Shown: positions 27,414 through 36,234, counted from the stretch's first letter. The stretch is 64,000 nucleotides of DNA from Anaerocolumna chitinilytica (GCF_014218355.1 NZ_AP023368.1:3104001-3168000); one strand, 5' to 3'. Notes: a model not told the origin generated them from the sequence alone. Made by a program: numbers and translations.

Positions 27414-27508
27414 TTGACAAATATATCAGACTGATATATTATGAACTTTGCAAACATATATCAGTCTGATATATATAGACTTTACAAACACATATCAGGC
27501 TGATATAT
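27414..27508 (+). promoter_or_regulatory. Promoter with three PadR-type operator palindromes
   Basis: TTGACA (27414-27419), 17-bp spacer and TATTAT (27437-27442) form a strong promoter for the MGT-padR operon. The palindrome ATATATCAG-A-CTGATATAT (27421-27439) fills the spacer. A second (27456-27474, centre T) and a third (27490-27508, centre G, one mismatch) follow with centres 35 and 34 bp apart. The downstream PadR protein is the obvious candidate to bind them. Confidence 0.87.
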
Positions 27509-27565
27509 AAAAGATACTATTTATTATCTTTAACAGGTAAGCCAAATACTTTCAGGAGGTTTAGA

Positions 27566-28753
27566 ATGAATAGAATATTATTTGTAAATGGAAATCTACA
27601 GGGTCACTTTAACCCTACACTCCCGGTGGTACAGGAGTTAGTCTCACGCGGTGAGGAGGTCTGGTATTTTGCCTCTGAGAAATTCAAAGAACAGATAGAA
27701 ATGTCCGGCGCACATTTTATCAGCACAGATACCCCAATTGATGAGTTTAACCAAAGTTTCCGTCCAACTGGAAAACACCCCTTTTATACTTTATTAGAGT
27801 ATAAAATAAAGTATGATAAGGCCATGATTCCTGTGCTGCTGGAAAGGATTAAAGGAATGACCTTTGATATTCTGGTATTTGATTCTTATCTTGGAGCTGG
27901 CAGCTTTATTCCAAAAATTCTTAGTATTCCCTCTGTCTGCTCAATGACTACTTTTGCTATTCCTAAGCTTCCACTGCCGGAAGAACAGCTTGTAAGGGGC
28001 TATGATTTCCAGTTAGATGAATTTTACAAAGTCTTGGACGAACAATGTAACCTCTGGCAAGTGCCAACACCTGATATCCTTAGCTTCTTTTCTGTCAGAG
28101 GTGATAATACTCTTGTCTATACCAGCAGGGAATTTAATCCGGGAGGTATGAGCTTCGATAATTCCTATTATTTTGTTGGTCCTTCCCTTACACAAAGAAA
28201 ACCGGATACACAATTCCCCTGGGAAAAATTGAATAATAATAAACTTATTTATATATCCATGGGAACTATCAATACAGCCCTTCAGGATTTCTATAAAATG
28301 TGCCTTTTGGTATTTGGTGATACGAAATACCAATTCGTTATGTCTGTAGGAGATAAAGTGGACTTTTCTTCTCTAGGGGAAGTTCCGGATAATTTTATAC
28401 TATGTCACCAGGCTCCTCAGTTGGAAATACTTGAACACGCCTCCCTTTTTATAACTCATGGCGGGTTTAATAGTATAAGTGAAGCAATTTATTACGGTGT
28501 ACCCTCCATCGTACTTCCTCTTGTGAATGATCAATATATTAACGCAGCACAAATAGATAAGATGGAACTTGGTATTAAGCTTTCTTTAAAGGATTTATCT
28601 GCCTCAATCCTGAAATCTTCTGCCGATAAGATATTAAATAATTCATATTTTACAGACAATGTACAGAAATTAAGAACAAGTTTTCAAAATGGCGGCGGAT
28701 ATCAAAAAGCAGCCGATGTAATTATGCAGTTAGGAGATAGAAAATGGCAATAA
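27566..28753 (+). CDS. MGT-family glycosyltransferase (GT1)
   Basis: A 395-residue GT-B enzyme of the macrolide-glycosyltransferase/YjiC type. The start RILFVNGNLQGHFNPTLPVV includes the catalytic His in the GHFNP motif. The C-terminal donor site is ITHGGFNSISEAIYYGVP with D and Q at LVNDQYINA. The family glucosylates small hydrophobic acceptors such as macrolides and flavonoids using UDP-sugars. It shares a tightly repressed operon with a PadR regulator, overlapping it by 10 bp, which fits an inducible detoxification or modification function. The acceptor is unknown. Confidence 0.9.
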   Translation: MNRILFVNGNLQGHFNPTLPVVQELVSRGEEVWYFASEKFKEQIEMSGAHFISTDTPIDEFNQSFRPTGKHPFYTLLEYKIKYDKAMIPVLLERIKGMTFDILVFDSYLGAGSFIPKILSIPSVCSMTTFAIPKLPLPEEQLVRGYDFQLDEFYKVLDEQCNLWQVPTPDILSFFSVRGDNTLVYTSREFNPGGMSFDNSYYFVGPSLTQRKPDTQFPWEKLNNNKLIYISMGTINTALQDFYKMCLLVFGDTKYQFVMSVGDKVDFSSLGEVPDNFILCHQAPQLEILEHASLFITHGGFNSISEAIYYGVPSIVLPLVNDQYINAAQIDKMELGIKLSLKDLSASILKSSADKILNNSYFTDNVQKLRTSFQNGGGYQKAADVIMQLGDRKWQ

Positions 28754-29280
28754 AAAGCAAAACCCGCTATGCAATTCTTGGAATATTAAGTATTAACTCC
28801 GGAACCGGATACGATATAAAGAAGTACTGTGATACCGTAATCTCCAACTTTTGGAATGAAAATTTCGGACATATTTATCCGGTGCTAAGCCAATTACTGG
28901 AAGAAGGATTAATTCAAGAAGAAGACAGCTCTTCCACTAGGAAAAAAGTATATACAATCACAGAGTCCGGTCGAACAGAATTCTTAAACTGGCTTTTAGA
29001 ACCTGCCGAATATCAGCCCATGCGCTCAGAATTCTTGCTTAAGCTAACCTTCTCCAGCAATCTTCCCAAAGAGAATATTATTGCCATGTTAACCGATTAC
29101 AAGGAAAAACATCTGGAAAGACTTCTGAAATACCAACAGCTTCAAGACAGTCTGAATAAGGGGAATGATGAAATCACCACGGACAGACAGATATTCCTTT
29201 ATGCCCCTCTTCGTCTTGGAATTTTAAATACAGAGGCTGTACTTTCCTGGTGTGATGAAATTCTTTCAGCCATTCAATGA
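28744..29280 (+). CDS. PadR-family transcriptional regulator
   Basis: A 178-residue protein. The N-terminal winged helix (about residues 1-80) has YAILGILSINSGTGYDIKKY and GHIYPVLSQLLEEGLIQ, the classical PadR pattern. The C-terminal helical Vir_act_alpha_C-type region (about 90-175) mediates dimerisation. It starts inside the last codons of the MGT gene and probably represses the shared promoter by binding the three palindromes at 27421-27508. The stop codon lies within an imperfect 42-bp direct repeat, so the last residues may have changed recently. Confidence 0.92.
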   Translation: MAIKSKTRYAILGILSINSGTGYDIKKYCDTVISNFWNENFGHIYPVLSQLLEEGLIQEEDSSSTRKKVYTITESGRTEFLNWLLEPAEYQPMRSEFLLKLTFSSNLPKENIIAMLTDYKEKHLERLLKYQQLQDSLNKGNDEITTDRQIFLYAPLRLGILNTEAVLSWCDEILSAIQ

Positions 29281-29324
29281 TAGTTTTCCTGGTGTGATGA
29301 AACTTTTCAGCCATTCAAAGATAG
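29243..29324 (+). repeat. Imperfect 42-bp tandem duplication at the padR 3' end
   Basis: The stretch TTTCCTGGTGTGATGAAA through CAGCCATTCAATGATAG is repeated immediately, with the second copy lacking two bases and with a few changes. The stop codon of padR lies in the first copy. Confidence 0.8.
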
Positions 29325-29553
29325 TCTTCTCTGAACTTATAAGTAATTCATTTTGAAATTTTTTTATAGAAAATTCCTGAAAGGAGCCAGAAACCATCTA
29401 TCCCTTATCTTAGATTTTCGTGTATAGAGGTGTAAGACTGAATTATAATCATAATTTTAAGAAGATTCGGATAAAACAATAGAATTTCCATTCGTAACCT
29501 GCTAAAATACGTATCATAATAAAAGTTTAGCTGGATAAGAGAAAGGATTTGCT

Positions 29554-30768
29554 ATGTTCGAAAAAACAATTAAATTATATGATAAAGACAGTTATCTCTC
29601 GGAATTTCAAGCGAAAGTACTCTCCTGCAAAGAAATAACAACCCTGACGAGTGATAAAACCTACGAAGTAATTCTGGATTCCACAACATTCTTCCCCGAA
29701 GGCGGCGGACAAGCCTGCGATATAGGTCTGCTGAATGACATTGAGGTCATAGATGTACAGGAAAAAGAAGAAATCATCTATCATACAACCACTGCCCCTC
29801 TCAAGGAAGGAACTACAGTCAAGGGTTTGATTAACAGTAACCGGCGTTTTGACTTTATGCAGCAGCATACCGGCGAGCATATTCTTTCCGGCCTTGTGCA
29901 CAAACATTATGGTTATGATAATGTAGGCTTCCACCTTGGTACCGATATTGTTACTATTGATTTTAATGGTGCGTTAAAAGAAGAGGATTTAAGAGATATG
30001 GAAGAAGCGGCCAATAGAGCAGTCTTTTCCAATATCCCGGTAACAGCTTATTATCCTGGTGAAAAAGCTCTTGAAGCCATGGAGTATCGCAGTAAGAAAG
30101 AACTTCACACTGCTGTACGAATTGTTACGATAGAGGGTATTGATACTTGTGCCTGCTGTGCTCCCCATGTGAAATCCACCGGTGAAGTGGGTCTGATAAA
30201 AATAGTATCGAACCAGAATTATAAAGGTGGTACCCGTCTGGAAATCCTCTGCGGCAGCAGGTCCTTAAGAGACTATAATAAAAAAGAGAAGAACATTCAG
30301 GATATTTCCGTCCTGCTTTCCGCTAAGATCTATGAAACAGCAGATGCTGTAAAGCGCTTGAAAGAAGAAAAGTTATCCTTGGAAGGAAAAGTCACCGCCC
30401 TCTCCCTGAAACTCCTCACCTGCAAAGCAGAATCCGTACCATTCGGAACGGAAACCTATCTAGTCTTTGATAGCGAAATCGAAGACAGTCAGCTAAGAAA
30501 TTATGCGAATTTGCTTAAGGAACACCGTGAAGGAATCATTGGGATCTTTGTTCCAACTGCAAAAGTTATAAACCAATCGATAGAATCTCCCCTTAATCAG
30601 GAATACCGATACATCCTATCTTCGAAAAATACTGACATAAGAATTCTTGGTGGGGAACTTAATAAAGTCTTTAGCGGCAGAGGCGGCGGAAGCAAAGAGA
30701 TGGTTCAGGGCAGCCTTACCGGTATAAAAGAGGATATAGAAAAGTTTATAAATAACTTCTCACTTTAG
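29554..30768 (+). CDS. Alanyl-tRNA editing protein, AlaX-L type
   Basis: A 404-residue stand-alone homologue of the AlaRS editing region. The N-terminal part has STTFFPEGGGQACD. The zinc site of the editing domain is made by QHTGEH (HxxxH, about residues 106-111) and CACCAPH near residue 204. A helical linker and a DHHA1-like C-terminal domain (SGRGGGSKEMVQGS) follow. It hydrolyses Ser- or Gly-tRNA(Ala) formed by error. No T-box was seen upstream. The gene ends before a good terminator. Confidence 0.9.
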   Translation: MFEKTIKLYDKDSYLSEFQAKVLSCKEITTLTSDKTYEVILDSTTFFPEGGGQACDIGLLNDIEVIDVQEKEEIIYHTTTAPLKEGTTVKGLINSNRRFDFMQQHTGEHILSGLVHKHYGYDNVGFHLGTDIVTIDFNGALKEEDLRDMEEAANRAVFSNIPVTAYYPGEKALEAMEYRSKKELHTAVRIVTIEGIDTCACCAPHVKSTGEVGLIKIVSNQNYKGGTRLEILCGSRSLRDYNKKEKNIQDISVLLSAKIYETADAVKRLKEEKLSLEGKVTALSLKLLTCKAESVPFGTETYLVFDSEIEDSQLRNYANLLKEHREGIIGIFVPTAKVINQSIESPLNQEYRYILSSKNTDIRILGGELNKVFSGRGGGSKEMVQGSLTGIKEDIEKFINNFSL

Positions 30769-30828
30769 AAAACAATTCACTAGGAAATTCAAAGAATTCT
30801 CCCCTTCGAGCCAGTTTTGAACCAATAA

Positions 30829-30875
30829 AAGAGCAAGTCACGGCAACACTTTTAACTGCCTGCTTGCTCTTTTCT
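30829..30875 (+). terminator. Terminator of the alaX-like gene
   Basis: AAGAGCAAG/CTTGCTCTT outer stem with an inner GGCA/TGCC pair, followed by a T-rich tail, 60 bp after the stop codon. Confidence 0.85.
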
Positions 30876-30904
30876 TATTCTTCTCTAATCCCTGATTTAG
30901 CGAC

Positions 30905-31009
30905 GGGGCTGTTGCAAAATAGCCATAATAAACTCTAAAACAGGACTGGGTGTATAATAATACACCCAGTCCTTTCAAAAGAGTAAATTAGCTATTTTGT
31001 AACAGCCCC
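30905..31009. mobile_element. 105-bp MITE-like element with inverted ends
   Basis: The ends GGGGCTGTTGCAAAATAGC (30905-30923) and GCTATTTTGTAACAGCCCC (30991-31009) are inverted copies with one mismatch. Inside, AGGACTGGGTGTAT/ATACACCCAGTCCT (30942-30973) is a perfect 14-bp stem. CTGTTGCAAA-type ends recall terminal repeats of some IS families, from memory. No transposase is encoded. The right end touches the stop codon of the YbaK gene at 31010. It may also terminate transcription in both directions. Confidence 0.65.
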
Positions 31010-31492
31010 TTACTCTGTTAAATCCTCGAAACTACCCTGCACATATTTTATAAGTGCTACCGGTTCCACCTCTATTTGTAAGCCTCTTACACCGGCACTA
31101 ACCGTTACCGTATCAAAAAGCTGAGCAGTCTCATCCATAAAAGTAGGATACTTCTTCTTCATTCCCACCGGTGAGCAGCCGCCCCTGATATAACCAGTTA
31201 GCCCTAAAAGTTCCTTCTGGTGTACCATTTCAATCTTTTTTTCGCCGGTAATCATAGCTGCTTTTTTCAAATTAAGCTCTTCCTTTACCGGAATACAAAA
31301 GACGTAAATATCTTCTTTTCCTCTTGCTACCAAGGTCTTAAATACTTTTTCGGGAGACATTCCAATCTGAGCGGCAACATGTTCACCCGTTAAATTTTCC
31401 TCATCAGGCTCATATTCATAAACATTATAAGAAATTCCCGCCTGGTCCAAAAGCCTTGTAGCATTGGTTTTATTCTTCGCTGATTTGTTCAT
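31010..31492 (-). CDS. ybaK: YbaK/EbsC-family aminoacyl-tRNA deacylase
   Basis: A 160-residue protein of the YbaK family. The conserved Lys appears in SPEKVFKTLVARG, and GYIRGGCSPVGMKKKYP is the GxCSP block lining the pocket. Members hydrolyse Cys-tRNA(Pro) formed by prolyl-tRNA synthetase. It overlaps the RNase G gene by 23 bp and is the last gene of this leftward operon. The stop codon directly abuts the MITE-like element, so the original 3' flank may have been replaced. Confidence 0.92.
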   Translation of the reverse strand: MNKSAKNKTNATRLLDQAGISYNVYEYEPDEENLTGEHVAAQIGMSPEKVFKTLVARGKEDIYVFCIPVKEELNLKKAAMITGEKKIEMVHQKELLGLTGYIRGGCSPVGMKKKYPTFMDETAQLFDTVTVSAGVRGLQIEVEPVALIKYVQGSFEDLTE

Positions 31493-32660
31493 AGAGTGGC
31501 TTTCGCACCTTCTTTCTTGTAACTTCTACCAGATTAAGGGCTGTCATATCCACTAATACGGTCTTTACAGGGTCCTTTCTCAGCTGTTCCTCAAAAAACC
31601 GCATCAGCTCTTCTTTGGCCCCCTTCTCTTCCATATCTATAAAATCAACAACAATTATACCTGAAAGGTTTCTAAGCCTTATCTGTTTTGCAATTTCTTC
31701 CGCTGCTTCCAAATTGAGTTTCAGAAAAGTATCCTGAACCTTTCTCTTGCCGTAGATCGCTTTACCCGTATTCACATCCACAACCGTAAGTGCTTCTGTA
31801 GGTTCAATAACAAGATTTCCGCCGGATTTCAGCCATACCTTTTTCTTAAGAGCATTTTCCAGCTTTAAATTAACACCGTATAGATTACTAAGAGTCAGCA
31901 GGTTATCTTCATAGAACTTAAGCTTCACAAGGTCTTCCTTTTGGTAGCTGCCAAGATAAGATGCTATCTCATCATACAAATCCTTATTATCAGTGATAAT
32001 CTCCGTTATTGCTTCTGACAAGCTATCCCGAATATCACAAAGATACCCGGGTAAAGTCTTAAATACACAGGTGAACGGAGTTTTATACATTGCATGACTT
32101 AAGGTGTCTTTGTAAACGCCAATAAGAGCCTCCGCTTCTTCCTTTAACACATTATCTTCTATAGAGGCTGCATTGGTTCTGACAATAAAACCGTACTCAG
32201 AATTCTTATAAACCTCCATCAGTGCTCTCAGTCGCTTTCTCTCTTCTTCTTCTCTGATCTTGCCGGAGATGCCGATCAGATTATTCCCATGGGTCAACAC
32301 CAGATATTTCCCTGTAAAATTCAATGCTACAGTGGCAACAGGTGCTTTGGTTTTCACATCAGCTTTTGCAATCTGAACAAGAATATCATCTCCAACCACC
32401 AGTTTATCATTCTTTTTGGGATTTAAGAATATGGGATTTTTAACTTCTTCCAAAGAAAGGTAGCACATCTTATCCTTTTCATATTCTACAAAAGCTGCAG
32501 CTATATTATTTACAATATTTTTGACCTTTCCCACATAGATATTCCCAAGTGGATTTTCTTCTATTGCACCAAATATGTTAACCTGAAGCATTTCTTTTTC
32601 ATCGAAAACAGAGGATATGATTCTGTTCCCTTCTTTCGTAATAATCAATTTATGCTTCAT
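31470..32660 (-). CDS. rng: Ribonuclease E/G family protein
   Basis: About 396 residues. It starts MKHKLIITKEG, followed by an S1 domain (about residues 35-120, GNIYVGKVKNIVNNIAAAFVEY), and then the RNase E/G catalytic core with DVNTGKA near residue 295 and VVDFIDM near 340, which carry the metal-binding Asp residues. ATG 32660 follows GAGGTGGGTA and overlaps the DUF2344 gene by 11 bp; the open extension to 32768 is rejected. The enzyme processes rRNA or mRNA 5' ends. In many relatives this gene sits directly before rplU. Confidence 0.93.
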   Translation of the reverse strand: MKHKLIITKEGNRIISSVFDEKEMLQVNIFGAIEENPLGNIYVGKVKNIVNNIAAAFVEYEKDKMCYLSLEEVKNPIFLNPKKNDKLVVGDDILVQIAKADVKTKAPVATVALNFTGKYLVLTHGNNLIGISGKIREEEERKRLRALMEVYKNSEYGFIVRTNAASIEDNVLKEEAEALIGVYKDTLSHAMYKTPFTCVFKTLPGYLCDIRDSLSEAITEIITDNKDLYDEIASYLGSYQKEDLVKLKFYEDNLLTLSNLYGVNLKLENALKKKVWLKSGGNLVIEPTEALTVVDVNTGKAIYGKRKVQDTFLKLNLEAAEEIAKQIRLRNLSGIIVVDFIDMEEKGAKEELMRFFEEQLRKDPVKTVLVDMTALNLVEVTRKKVRKPLYEQISEE

Positions 32661-33408
32661 TACCCACCTCGGATAAAGGAATATATCTTCCGTCCTCTGT
32701 CTGGGTATATAGTTCAAAGCGGTGCATCTGAAAAGCATATTCGTTAAAGGGTATTCCTGCATACTCACAGAAAGCTTCTGTTACAAGCTCAGGTTTCAGA
32801 TTATTTACACTGCCCGAAGAAAGTCTCAGATATATTTTAACACCGTTATCGTATTCTTCTGCAACACTTTTCTTTCTATTATCCGCACCAAAAAATTCCC
32901 TATCCGTGAAGGCATAGGCGTAAATAAAAGGTTTAATATCTGTTTCTTTCTCGCTCTTTTTGGACTTCTTCAGGATTGTAATATTCTCTTGAAGCAGAAA
33001 GCGATTAAATTTCTCCTGGAATTCATTGATAGTAAGGAATTCATAACCATCTTTTACTGAAACCAAATAGTCAGCTGCAGCAACACTTGCCATAGCATTT
33101 TTCGCTCCACTGTTTAATTCTACCATATCTGTTACCTGAATAAATTCATTCATAGCATCATTCAAAGTCTTTATTGCAACTGACTTTTCAGGAAGACTGT
33201 TAAAGGAGACATCCAGATACTCTCCCTCGCTGGTCAGTCCTACACCAAGTGGTGATGCAAAAGACATAACCTGATGGGGGTTAAAGCCCTGGGAGTATTC
33301 CACATCCAGGCCGGCTCTTCTTACTGCTTTTTGAAAAAAACGCATAATATCCAGATGACCGATAAATTTTACCGGCCCTGTTTTCATAAACTTCATACGA
33401 ACCATCAT
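32650..33408 (-). CDS. DUF2344 protein partnered with radical SAM enzyme
   Basis: A 252-residue TIGR03936-type protein. The conserved start is MMVRMKFMKTGPVKFIGHLD, followed by RFFQKAVRRAGLDVEYSQGF and ASPLGVGLTSEGEYLDV. It is nearly always encoded beside, or fused to, the radical SAM protein found directly upstream here, with TAATG overlap. A function in tRNA or ribosome biology has been suggested by context with RNase G and ribosomal genes, but I know of no proven reaction. Confidence 0.9.
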   Translation of the reverse strand: MMVRMKFMKTGPVKFIGHLDIMRFFQKAVRRAGLDVEYSQGFNPHQVMSFASPLGVGLTSEGEYLDVSFNSLPEKSVAIKTLNDAMNEFIQVTDMVELNSGAKNAMASVAAADYLVSVKDGYEFLTINEFQEKFNRFLLQENITILKKSKKSEKETDIKPFIYAYAFTDREFFGADNRKKSVAEEYDNGVKIYLRLSSGSVNNLKPELVTEAFCEYAGIPFNEYAFQMHRFELYTQTEDGRYIPLSEVGNEA

Positions 33409-35288
33409 TATGCATTCACCTCCTCAGTTCTTGGCAGGAAGCAGATGCCTCCTCCAAACTCCATAGCACCGCAGTTTGTACAGGACAACTTGCAGTTCGG
33501 AGTAATTTTTTCTTCTTTGGCGTTTTTGTATTCTCTTAATAAAAATTTCTTTGTAACACCCGCATCAATAAAATCCCAAGGGAGGACTTCCTCCTCATCC
33601 CTCTCCCTGCTGGTATAGAAATTAATATCAATATTGGTATCAGCAAAAGCCTTTACCCACTTTTTATTATCAAAAAACTCTGTCCAGGAATCAAAAAGAC
33701 ACCCTTCCTTATAAGCTGCCATAAGTGCTGCAGCAACTTTTCGGTCTCCTCTGGCAAAGACGCCTTCCAATACACTAAGTTCTGCTTCATGCCAGTTATA
33801 TTTAATACTCTTCTTATTTAACTGTTCGTTGAATTTTGATCTAAGAAAATGCTGTTTATTCAGGTATTCTTCCGCCGTATCCATTCTAGACCACTGAAAA
33901 GGTGTAAAAGGCTTGGGCACAAAGAAAGAAGTGCTGGCGGTGATGCCTACCTTACCGTTACGCTGATCCTTAGGGATGGTATAATATTCTCTTGCAATTC
34001 TGTCTGAGAGTACTGCAATGCCTTCAATGTCATCCTCTGTCTCTGTGGGAAGTCCCAGCATAAAATAAAGTTTAACCCTATTCCAGCCTCCGTTAAAGGC
34101 TTGCATTGCGCCGTTTAGAATGCTCTCTTCCGTCAACCCCTTATTGATTACATCGCGAAGCCTCTGGGTCCCGGCTTCCGGTGCAAAGGTAAGGGAACTC
34201 TTTCTTACATCCTGTACTTTATTCATAACATCCAGTGCAAAGGCATCGATACGAAGGGAAGGGAGAGAAATATTCACCTTCTGCTTGTTGCATTCCTCTA
34301 TCAGAAAATAAACCAGTTCCTGTAATCCTGAAAAATCACTGGAACTTAGGGAACTCAAGGAAATTTCCTCATGTCCTGTGGCTTTTAACATCTCCGTCGC
34401 ATATTCCTTCAAAAAGTCCATGCTTCGTTCTCTTACCGGCCGATATACCATTCCCGCCTGGCAGAAACGGCAGCCCCTGATACACCCTCTTTGAATTTCC
34501 AGAACAACACGGTCCTGGGTTGCTCTGATATAGGGCACCAGAGGTTTCTTCGGGTAATAAGTATTTTCCAGCTTCATTTCAACTTGTTTTTTGATTTTTT
34601 CTTTTGCATGGGAATTAATCTTTGTAAAACTTTCTATTGTTCCATCTTCTTTATAATGAACATCATAAAAGGAAGGTACATAGATACCCTCAATCTCTGC
34701 TATTTTCTCTAAATATTCTTTTCTGCTGCCGCCCTTGGCTTTATGCTCTTTATAAATATCCAACAACTGATTGTAGACAGTTTCTCCTTCTCCTATATAG
34801 AAGAAATCGAAGAAGTCGGCAAGGGGTTCCGGATTATACACACAGGGACCGCCTCCCAGTACAAAGGGGTCGTCCTCTGTTCTGTCTTTTGCCAACAAAG
34901 GAATTCCGGATAAATCAAGAATCTGCAATACATTGGTATAACACATCTCATATTGCAGAGTAATTCCAAGGAAATCAAAGTTCTTAATAGGCTCCTGGGA
35001 TTCCAGTGCAAAAAGAGGAATATGCTTCTCCCTCATAATCTTGTCCAAATCAGGCCAGGGCGAGTATACTCTCTCACAGTAAGTATCCTCTCTGCGATTG
35101 AACATATCATAAAGAATCTGTATTCCAAGATGGGACATACCAATCTCATAAACATCAGGAAAGCACATACAAAATCTGATATCTACCGCTTTTGTATCTT
35201 TTACGACCATATTTGTTTCGTTACCGATGTATCTGGCAGGCTTGTCTATGGTCATCAATATCTCATCGGATAAAGCAAGTTTATTCAT
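33408..35288 (-). CDS. B12-binding-type radical SAM protein (TIGR03960 family)
   Basis: A 626-residue protein. The N-terminal region (about residues 30-190) looks like the B12-binding fold of this class (FPDVYEIGMSHLGIQILYDM). The radical SAM cluster motif is RGCIRGCRFCQAG near residue 265, with CxxxCxxC Cys residues. FAPEAGTQRLRDVINKG and KLYFMLGLPTETEDD are further conserved parts. The C-terminus has a CTNCG motif. The family modifies an unknown, probably RNA or protein, substrate. It heads the leftward operon with DUF2344, rng and ybaK. Confidence 0.92.
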   Translation of the reverse strand: MNKLALSDEILMTIDKPARYIGNETNMVVKDTKAVDIRFCMCFPDVYEIGMSHLGIQILYDMFNRREDTYCERVYSPWPDLDKIMREKHIPLFALESQEPIKNFDFLGITLQYEMCYTNVLQILDLSGIPLLAKDRTEDDPFVLGGGPCVYNPEPLADFFDFFYIGEGETVYNQLLDIYKEHKAKGGSRKEYLEKIAEIEGIYVPSFYDVHYKEDGTIESFTKINSHAKEKIKKQVEMKLENTYYPKKPLVPYIRATQDRVVLEIQRGCIRGCRFCQAGMVYRPVRERSMDFLKEYATEMLKATGHEEISLSSLSSSDFSGLQELVYFLIEECNKQKVNISLPSLRIDAFALDVMNKVQDVRKSSLTFAPEAGTQRLRDVINKGLTEESILNGAMQAFNGGWNRVKLYFMLGLPTETEDDIEGIAVLSDRIAREYYTIPKDQRNGKVGITASTSFFVPKPFTPFQWSRMDTAEEYLNKQHFLRSKFNEQLNKKSIKYNWHEAELSVLEGVFARGDRKVAAALMAAYKEGCLFDSWTEFFDNKKWVKAFADTNIDINFYTSRERDEEEVLPWDFIDAGVTKKFLLREYKNAKEEKITPNCKLSCTNCGAMEFGGGICFLPRTEEVNA

Positions 35289-35339
35289 TATTTCTTATAT
35301 TCTCCATTCTATTGTTGTCTTAGAAAAACATATCGGTTT

Positions 35340-35356
35340 ACATAATAATATTATGT
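35340..35356. promoter_or_regulatory. Palindrome upstream of the radical SAM operon
   Basis: ACATAATA-A-TATTATGT is a perfect palindrome 52 bp before the radical SAM start codon. It may be an operator, but no cognate regulator is encoded nearby. The rest of the gap between 35289 and 35672 holds the promoter region of the ferritin-like gene and no other gene. Confidence 0.4.
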
Positions 35357-35479
35357 GAATCAAATTAGCTAAGCCTAAAAACTTATTGTTTATTATAGAC
35401 TATGAAGGATGAAAAAACAATCTTTAACCCCCGATTTATATTTTGTCTATCTAAACTTTGCCTTATTATTGAAAATTTT

Positions 35480-35587
35480 TTATAATAATCATTTTTTATA
35501 GTCATTATTTGGTCTCAGATATAATAGTGTCGGTTAAACACAAAAACTGCTGGAAAAATATAAGAAAAAAGTTTATAATAATGATTG
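35480..35587 (+). promoter_or_regulatory. Candidate PerR boxes of the ferritin-like gene
   Basis: TTATAATAATCATTT (35480-35494) and TTATAATAATGATTG (35573-35587) each match 11 of 14 fixed positions of the PerR consensus TTATAATNATTATAA. A -10-like TATAAT lies at 35520-35525 between them. The region is AT-rich, so chance matches are possible. Confidence 0.4.
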
Positions 35588-35672
35588 CTAATATTAATTA
35601 GGTATTGAATACATAATTGCCTAAAAAGTATCTAAAATGGTTACAAATCTTGAATTTAAAAGGAGGACGGAT

Positions 35673-36158
35673 ATGGAATTATTAGACTTGGCACTTTCAA
35701 TGGAAAATGATCTAGAGGCTTTTTACAGAAAACAGGCCGAACTCAACGAAGGGAACAGCCTTCAGAAAGTATTTTTGATCTTAGCAGGTGAAGAAGAAAA
35801 CCATGCAGCAATTCTACGGAGTTATAAGAAAGATATTGTTTTACCTTTTAAGGATAGCAATATTTTAACCAATGTAAAATCGATATTTAAAGAAATGACA
35901 GATTTTAAAATGGAAATAAAGCATATTCCAAATCAGCTTGACATATACAGAATGGCACTTGAAAAGGAAGAAGAAAGCGTTAAATTCTATCAAGATTTAC
36001 TGGATAAGGCTTCGGAGGAACAATCGAAAAAAGTATTTGGTTATTTGATAAAGCAAGAGGATACCCATTGCATTATATTAGAGGAATTGGTTAAGATGAC
36101 TAGCCGTCCGGAGGAATGGGTTGAATCTGCGGAGTTCGGACTTAGAGAAGAATATTAG
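35673..36158 (+). CDS. Ferritin-like diiron protein
   Basis: A 161-residue four-helix protein with repeated metal-ligand patterns: SMENDLEAFY near the start, GEEENHAAIL (ExxH) about residue 42, EKEEESVKFY about 103 and KQEDTHCIIL about 133. This is the rubrerythrin/bacterioferritin-like core, without a rubredoxin domain. It could detoxify peroxide or store iron. ATG 35673 is supported by AAAGGAGGACGGAT; the frame opens 36 bp earlier without a ribosome site. Two PerR-like boxes upstream fit a peroxide response. Confidence 0.85.
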   Translation: MELLDLALSMENDLEAFYRKQAELNEGNSLQKVFLILAGEEENHAAILRSYKKDIVLPFKDSNILTNVKSIFKEMTDFKMEIKHIPNQLDIYRMALEKEEESVKFYQDLLDKASEEQSKKVFGYLIKQEDTHCIILEELVKMTSRPEEWVESAEFGLREEY

Positions 36159-36234
36159 GATATCATCATCTACTGAGAGTATTTCAAGTTCTGTGTATAT
36201 GCAAAAACCTAATGTAAATAGGTTTATAGTTTTT

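Noticed and set aside
29325..29553. T-box or riboswitch before the alaX-like gene
   Set aside because: No T-box core sequence or terminator/antiterminator pair found.
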